Shown piece after piece: positions 60,326 through 64,000 of a DNA stretch of 64,000 nucleotides (positions are counted from its first letter, which is position 1; every line of letters begins with the position of its first letter). The position numbers and the translations under genes are program-made. The notes below the pieces were generated by a model that was given only the letters and a program-made list of their open reading frames with translations, had not been told where the DNA came from and ran no database searches. Origin of the DNA: Streptomyces iconiensis. Lineage in GTDB: Bacteria; Actinomycetota; Actinomycetes; Streptomycetales; Streptomycetaceae. The stretch is from positions 124,001-188,000 of the forward strand of contig NZ_JANCPR020000010.1 of assembly GCF_028657195.3 (NCBI RefSeq). The letters run 5' to 3'.

Positions 60326-61015
60326 CTACCGCGCCAGTCCGACACTCTCGCCCGGCGCCAGCCACGCGTGCGCCGCTCCGCCCGTGCCCGGGCCGCCGTC
60401 GCCCAGGAGGCGGCCGAAGAGGCCGATGCCGGTCTCGTTGAGCAGCCCGTCGTGGATGTCGTAGACCTGCGTGGGTGCGACGGCCCGCACGAAGTCGAGG
60501 ACTTCGGAGTACTTGTTCCAGGGCGCGTGCACCGGCAGCAGCAGGGTTTCGACGGGGCGCTCGGGGACGGTGAGCGCGTCGCCGGGGTGGAAGACGAGAC
60601 CGTCCACGACATAGCCGACGTTGGTGATGCGCGGGATGTCCGGGTGGATGACGGCGTGCAGTTCGCCGTGCACCTCGACCTCGAAGCCCGCAGCCGTGAA
60701 CGTGTCGCCGTCGCCGACCGTGTGGACGCGGCCCGGGAAGGCTCCGGAGATCTGCTCGGCGACGCTGCGCAGCGTCCAGATCTCGCACTCCGGGTTGTTC
60801 TCCATGGCGGCGCGCAGCCGCAGCTCGTCGAAGTGGTCGGGGTGCTCGTGGGTCACCAGGAGCACGTCGGCGCCGAGCGCGGCCTCCTGCTCGCTGAAGC
60901 CGCCCGGGTCGATGACGAGCACGCGCCCGTCCTTCTCCAGGCGCACACAGGAGTGCCCCTTCTTGGTGAGGCCGAGCGGGTTTCCTTGTGCCGGTTCAGT
61001 TCCCATGGGGTTCAT
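60326..61015 (-). CDS. Metallo-beta-lactamase-fold hydrolase
   Basis: 229 aa. GHSCVRLEKDGRVLVIDPGG, THEHPDHFDEL (HxHxDH) and HPGDALTVP support two-metal binding. Related to UlaG/YtnP-like lactonase or housekeeping MBL proteins. The start ATG at 61015 lies within the end of pcaL; a second ATG is nine bases further in. It is coupled to pcaL. Confidence 0.88.
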   Translation of the reverse strand: MNPMGTEPAQGNPLGLTKKGHSCVRLEKDGRVLVIDPGGFSEQEAALGADVLLVTHEHPDHFDELRLRAAMENNPECEIWTLRSVAEQISGAFPGRVHTVGDGDTFTAAGFEVEVHGELHAVIHPDIPRITNVGYVVDGLVFHPGDALTVPERPVETLLLPVHAPWNKYSEVLDFVRAVAPTQVYDIHDGLLNETGIGLFGRLLGDGGPGTGGAAHAWLAPGESVGLAR

Positions 61016-62303
61016 TGTCCTCCGCCGCGCCCCGCCGGTCCTCCGGAGTGGTCTCCTCGCGGATGACGCGCTGCGCGACGGTGAAGGCGGCGTTCGCGGC
61101 CGGGACCCCGCAGTAGACGGCGGTCTGCAGCAGCACCTCTTTGATCTCGTCAGGGGTGAGCCCGTTGCGCAGCGCTGCCCGGGTGTGGAAGACCAGTTCG
61201 TCGTGGTGACCGCCTGCCACGAGCGCGGTGAGCGTGATCACGGAGCGCATCCGGCGGTCCAGCCCCGTGCGGGTCCACACCTCGCCCCAGACGTAGCGGG
61301 TGACCAGGTGCTGGAAGTCCTCCGTGAACTCGTCGGCCGCCTCCGTCGCGCGGTCCACGTGCGCGTCTCCGAGCACCTCGCGGCGCACCTTCATGCCCAC
61401 GTCGAAGGCGTCGGTACGCAGCGCGGCCCGTTCGGCGGACTCCAGCTCTGCCACGGCTGACGCCTGCTGCGGGGCCGGGGCGATCACGGGCGCCGGCGCC
61501 GGAGGGCCGGCCGCCGACTCCTGCCATGTGGTGGTGAAGTGCCGTATCAGCAGGTCGGTGACGGCGCCGGGCTGCTCGACGGGGGTGAGGTGCGAGGCGC
61601 CCGGCACGATGGCCAGCCGCGCGTCCGGGATGCCGGCGACCAGCGCACGCGCCTCGGCCGGCGGTGTCGCCTCGTCCTCAGCGCCCGCGACCACCAGCGT
61701 GGGGACGCCTATGCCGCCGAGTGCGCCCTTCGCGTCGAAGGAGGCCAGCGCCTCGCATGCCGCGATGTAGCAGCCGGGGTCGGTCGTACGGACCATCTGG
61801 ACGGCCCACTCCACGATGGCGGGCTGCGCGGCGGCGAAGCCCGTCGTGAACCAGCGCTCCGGTGTGGTGCGGGCTATCGGGTCGAGGCCGTTCGTACGGA
61901 TGACCACACCGCGCTGCCGCCAGGTGTCCGGCGTCGAGAAGCGCGGCGAGGAGGACACCAGCGCGAGCGAGGTGACCCGCTGGGGCGCGGCGAGGGCGAG
62001 CTGGATGCCGATGGCGCCGCCGATGGAACAGCCGGCGTAGCCGAAGCGCTCGATCCCGAGGGTGTCGAGGGTGGCCAGCAGCCGGTCGGCGAGGGCGGAG
62101 GCGGAATCGGCCGAGTAGGCGGGGGAGCCTCCGTGTCCGGGCAGGTCGAATCTCAAGACCCGCCAGTTACGGGTGAGTTCCGGTATCTGCCGGTCCCACA
62201 TGTGCCACGTCGTGCCGAGCGCGGGGCCCAGAACGAGTACAGGCGCGTCGTCTGGGCCGTCGGTCCGGTGTTGCAGCGTCTTGGCAGGGGTCACTTCGCT
62301 CAC
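60996..62303 (-). CDS. pcaL: PcaL: enol-lactonase fused to carboxymuconolactone decarboxylase
   Basis: 435 aa. Residues ~1-260 are an alpha/beta hydrolase (nucleophile in GCSIGG, His in GASHLTPVEQPG) like PcaD; residues ~300-425 are PcaC-like (VWGEVWTRTGLDRRMRSVITL, HHDELVFHTRAALRNGLTPDEIKEVLLQTAVYCG). The fusion does two steps of the protocatechuate branch of the beta-ketoadipate path. No other pca gene is in the window, so it is isolated here. Confidence 0.93.
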   Translation of the reverse strand: MSEVTPAKTLQHRTDGPDDAPVLVLGPALGTTWHMWDRQIPELTRNWRVLRFDLPGHGGSPAYSADSASALADRLLATLDTLGIERFGYAGCSIGGAIGIQLALAAPQRVTSLALVSSSPRFSTPDTWRQRGVVIRTNGLDPIARTTPERWFTTGFAAAQPAIVEWAVQMVRTTDPGCYIAACEALASFDAKGALGGIGVPTLVVAGAEDEATPPAEARALVAGIPDARLAIVPGASHLTPVEQPGAVTDLLIRHFTTTWQESAAGPPAPAPVIAPAPQQASAVAELESAERAALRTDAFDVGMKVRREVLGDAHVDRATEAADEFTEDFQHLVTRYVWGEVWTRTGLDRRMRSVITLTALVAGGHHDELVFHTRAALRNGLTPDEIKEVLLQTAVYCGVPAANAAFTVAQRVIREETTPEDRRGAAEDNEPHGN

Positions 62304-62436
62304 ACGTTCACGCTATCGAGCGGCGCAAGGTTCTCGCCGCCCGGGTCGGAAAATGGACAGGGTTCTGCTGGTCGTTCCGCCCGGTCGTGAAGAGGGTGTG
62401 ACCAGGGGATGGAGACGCGCGGTCCGGTCGTGAAGT

Positions 62437-62997
62437 TCAGAACTCGGTGGTGGAGACGACGTAGACCCGTGGCCGCTTCTTGTACGTCGTGTCCGCCACG
62501 ATGGCCACGTCCGGCTCGCTGCCCTTCTGGTCGTGCACGGCGCCCCAGTAGCGGTGCCCCGGCTCGTCGAAGCGCCAGCCGACCTCGCGGGCCTGCTTGC
62601 CGCTGATGGGGAGGCGGTCCTTCTCGAAGGCGGAGTAGCTGCTGCCGAGTTCCTTCATGAACCCCTTCAGCCGCTTCTTGCTCGTACGGAACTGGACCCA
62701 CATGGTGCTCTTGTCCCAGGCGTTGGCCTCGTAGAAGGCCACGCGGGTGGCTCCCAGGGGTACGGGAACGTTGTAGATGCGCTGGCTGACCTTGGGCGGG
62801 CGGGCGTAGGTGAGGCTCGTCGCGGCTGCGGCGCGCTCCTTGTCCTTGCCGCTGTCGCGGCTCTGGAAGGCGGACTGCACGAGGTAGCCGGCGGGCAGCG
62901 CGATCAGCAGCACCACGATCACCAGCACGATCAGCCGGTTCCTCGGCTTGTGCGGGGGGCGCTCGTACGGGTCGGGGTACTCGTCCGTCGGAGGCAT
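62437..62997 (-). CDS. Membrane-anchored protein of unknown function
   Basis: 186 aa from ATG 62997; a GTG at 63045, overlapping the glucokinase stop, would add 16 residues and is an equally reasonable start. Pro-rich N-terminus, one transmembrane helix (LIVLVIVVLLIALPAGYLV), then an external domain with IYNVPVPLGATRVAFYEANAW and WDKSTMWVQFRTSKK, ending STTEF. Looks like a conserved actinobacterial lipoprotein-free membrane domain; no function known. Confidence 0.75.
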   Translation of the reverse strand: MPPTDEYPDPYERPPHKPRNRLIVLVIVVLLIALPAGYLVQSAFQSRDSGKDKERAAAATSLTYARPPKVSQRIYNVPVPLGATRVAFYEANAWDKSTMWVQFRTSKKRLKGFMKELGSSYSAFEKDRLPISGKQAREVGWRFDEPGHRYWGAVHDQKGSEPDVAIVADTTYKKRPRVYVVSTTEF

Positions 62998-63041
62998 GTG
63001 GCCGTTGTTCCCTGGAGGCTTGGGGGGCGAGGTGGTGAGGG

Positions 63042-64000
63042 TCACTGGCCCACCGCTCTGCGCAGGTTGTCGGCCGCGCGCTCGTAGCGTTCGTACCGCT
63101 CCAGACGGCGGCGGTTGGCGCGGCGGAAGCGCCTGGCGACGAGCCGGGCCAGATCCGCCGCACCGACCATGCCGGCCTCGGGCCCGAGCTGCGCCTTGGC
63201 GATACGGGCCTCGGGGCGGTAGCCGCGCCCGGTCAGCTGGCGGCGGAACGCCTCGCGCGCCGGGTCGATCAGCAGCTCGTCGGCCGCGCTGACACCGCCG
63301 CCGATCACGAAGCAGCCCGGGTCGAGCGCCGCGGCGAGATTGGCGATGCCGACGCCCAGCCAGGAGCCGATCTCCTGGAGCAGCTCCGTGCACATCGCGT
63401 CGCCCTCGCGGGCCAGCTCGGTGATCAGGGGCCCGGTGATGTCGCCCACCTGGCCGCCGACCCGGTCGATGATCCCGTACGCCACGGGCGACTCGGCCGC
63501 CGCCAGCTCCCTGGCCTCGCGCACGAGCGCGTTGCCCGAGCTGTACTGCTCCCAGCAGCCTCTGTTGCCGCAGGGGCATCTGTGGCCCCCCGGCACGACC
63601 TGCATGTGGCCGAACTCGCCGGCCACTCCGTACTTGCCGCGCTTGACGCGGCCGTCCTCCAGGATGGCGCCGCCGATGCCCGTTCCGAGCGTGATCATCA
63701 CGAGGTGGTCCTCGCCCCGGCCGGCGCCGAAGCGCCACTCGCCCCAGGCCGCCGTGTTCGCGTCGTTGTCGACCATGACGGGGACCGCCAGGCGCGCGGT
63801 GAGCGCGTCCTTGAGGGGCTCGTCACGCCATGCCAGGTGCGGCGCGAACAGCACGCGGGAGCGGTCGGCGTCGATCCAGCCCGCTGCACCGATACCGACG
63901 GCGTGCACGTCGTGCCTGTCGGACAGGTCGAGCACGACCTCGGCGATGGTGTCCTCCACCACCTTCGGGCTCTTGGACTTCTCCGGCGTCTCGGTGCGCA
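63042..64000 (-). CDS. ROK-family glucokinase, 5' end outside the window
   Basis: Open to the window edge, so the N-terminal ATP loop is missing. VGIGAAGWIDADRSRVLFAPHL, VDNDANTAAWGEWRFGAGRG, ITLGTGIGGAI, GEFGHMQVVPGG and the zinc motif CPCGNRGCWEQY are ROK kinase landmarks. The pattern matches the Streptomyces GlkA group. Followed by the membrane-protein gene. Confidence 0.92.
   Translation of the reverse strand, partial: RTETPEKSKSPKVVEDTIAEVVLDLSDRHDVHAVGIGAAGWIDADRSRVLFAPHLAWRDEPLKDALTARLAVPVMVDNDANTAAWGEWRFGAGRGEDHLVMITLGTGIGGAILEDGRVKRGKYGVAGEFGHMQVVPGGHRCPCGNRGCWEQYSSGNALVREARELAAAESPVAYGIIDRVGGQVGDITGPLITELAREGDAMCTELLQEIGSWLGVGIANLAAALDPGCFVIGGGVSAADELLIDPAREAFRRQLTGRGYRPEARIAKAQLGPEAGMVGAADLARLVARRFRRANRRRLERYERYERAADNLRRAVGQ

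Noticed and set aside
1..64000. tRNA, rRNA, IS element or integrase genes
   Set aside because: I scanned for tRNA-like cloverleaf ends, transposase motifs and terminal repeats by eye and found none; a covariance-model scan would be decisive.

Overview
The window is high-GC DNA with GTG and TTG starts, four-base start/stop overlaps, PASTA-less eukaryotic-type kinases and many secreted proteins. It reads as a Streptomyces (or close relative) chromosome. Both ends cut genes: a secreted protein on the left and a ROK glucokinase on the right. I see no tRNA, rRNA, IS element, CRISPR array or integrase. All assignments come from reading the sequence; no database search was run.

Layout. 1-3456: three secreted proteins in one minus-strand operon, two of them divergent paralogues with an epsilon-toxin/MTX2 (aerolysin-like) pattern. 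3923-7263: UbiD/UbiX-type decarboxylase pair with a divergent AraC regulator. 7530-13652: NmrA-type reductase, penicillin-acylase-family enzyme, isochorismatase-fold hydrolase, DsbA-like protein, small acetyltransferase and an Fe-S protein. 13741-23277: a minus-strand block for reductive pyrimidine catabolism (dihydropyrimidinase, beta-ureidopropionase-like amidohydrolase, class III aminotransferase, F420-type oxidoreductase) interleaved with two paralogous Ser/Thr kinases. The two metabolic units share a duplicated promoter/leader. 23369-25958: MarR, MFS exporter and isochorismatase with a 32-bp palindromic operator. 26054-28945: two alpha/beta hydrolases, a gene remnant and a YHS-domain protein.

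29641-45845 is the most interesting part. A metallopeptidase/membrane protein/HTH regulator trio lies next to a complete RiPP cluster: ABC exporter, YcaO cyclodehydratase, a leader-binding ThiF-like protein, a ThiF-dehydrogenase fusion, a second dehydrogenase, three different precursor peptides (55, 58 and 60 aa), a PqqD-M50 membrane protease, a LanB-type glutamylating dehydratase, one SpaB_C protein and a small glycine-zipper membrane protein. The precursors have Ser/Thr/Gly-rich tails, and one has no cysteine. The predicted product family is a long azol(in)e- and dehydroamino-acid-containing peptide, probably linear because only one SpaB_C protein is present. A promoter with a 10-bp inverted repeat precedes the cluster, and strong hairpins bracket the precursor genes.

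46054-64000: gamma-glutamyltransferase, a membrane-anchored unknown, a GAF/PP2C phosphatase, a gluABCD-type amino-acid ABC transporter, a GntR regulator, a secreted SGNH hydrolase followed by a small remnant of itself, a lectin-type beta-propeller/zinc-protease fusion without a signal peptide coupled to a HEAT-repeat protein, exonuclease III, a metallo-beta-lactamase-fold protein, PcaL, a membrane protein and ROK glucokinase.
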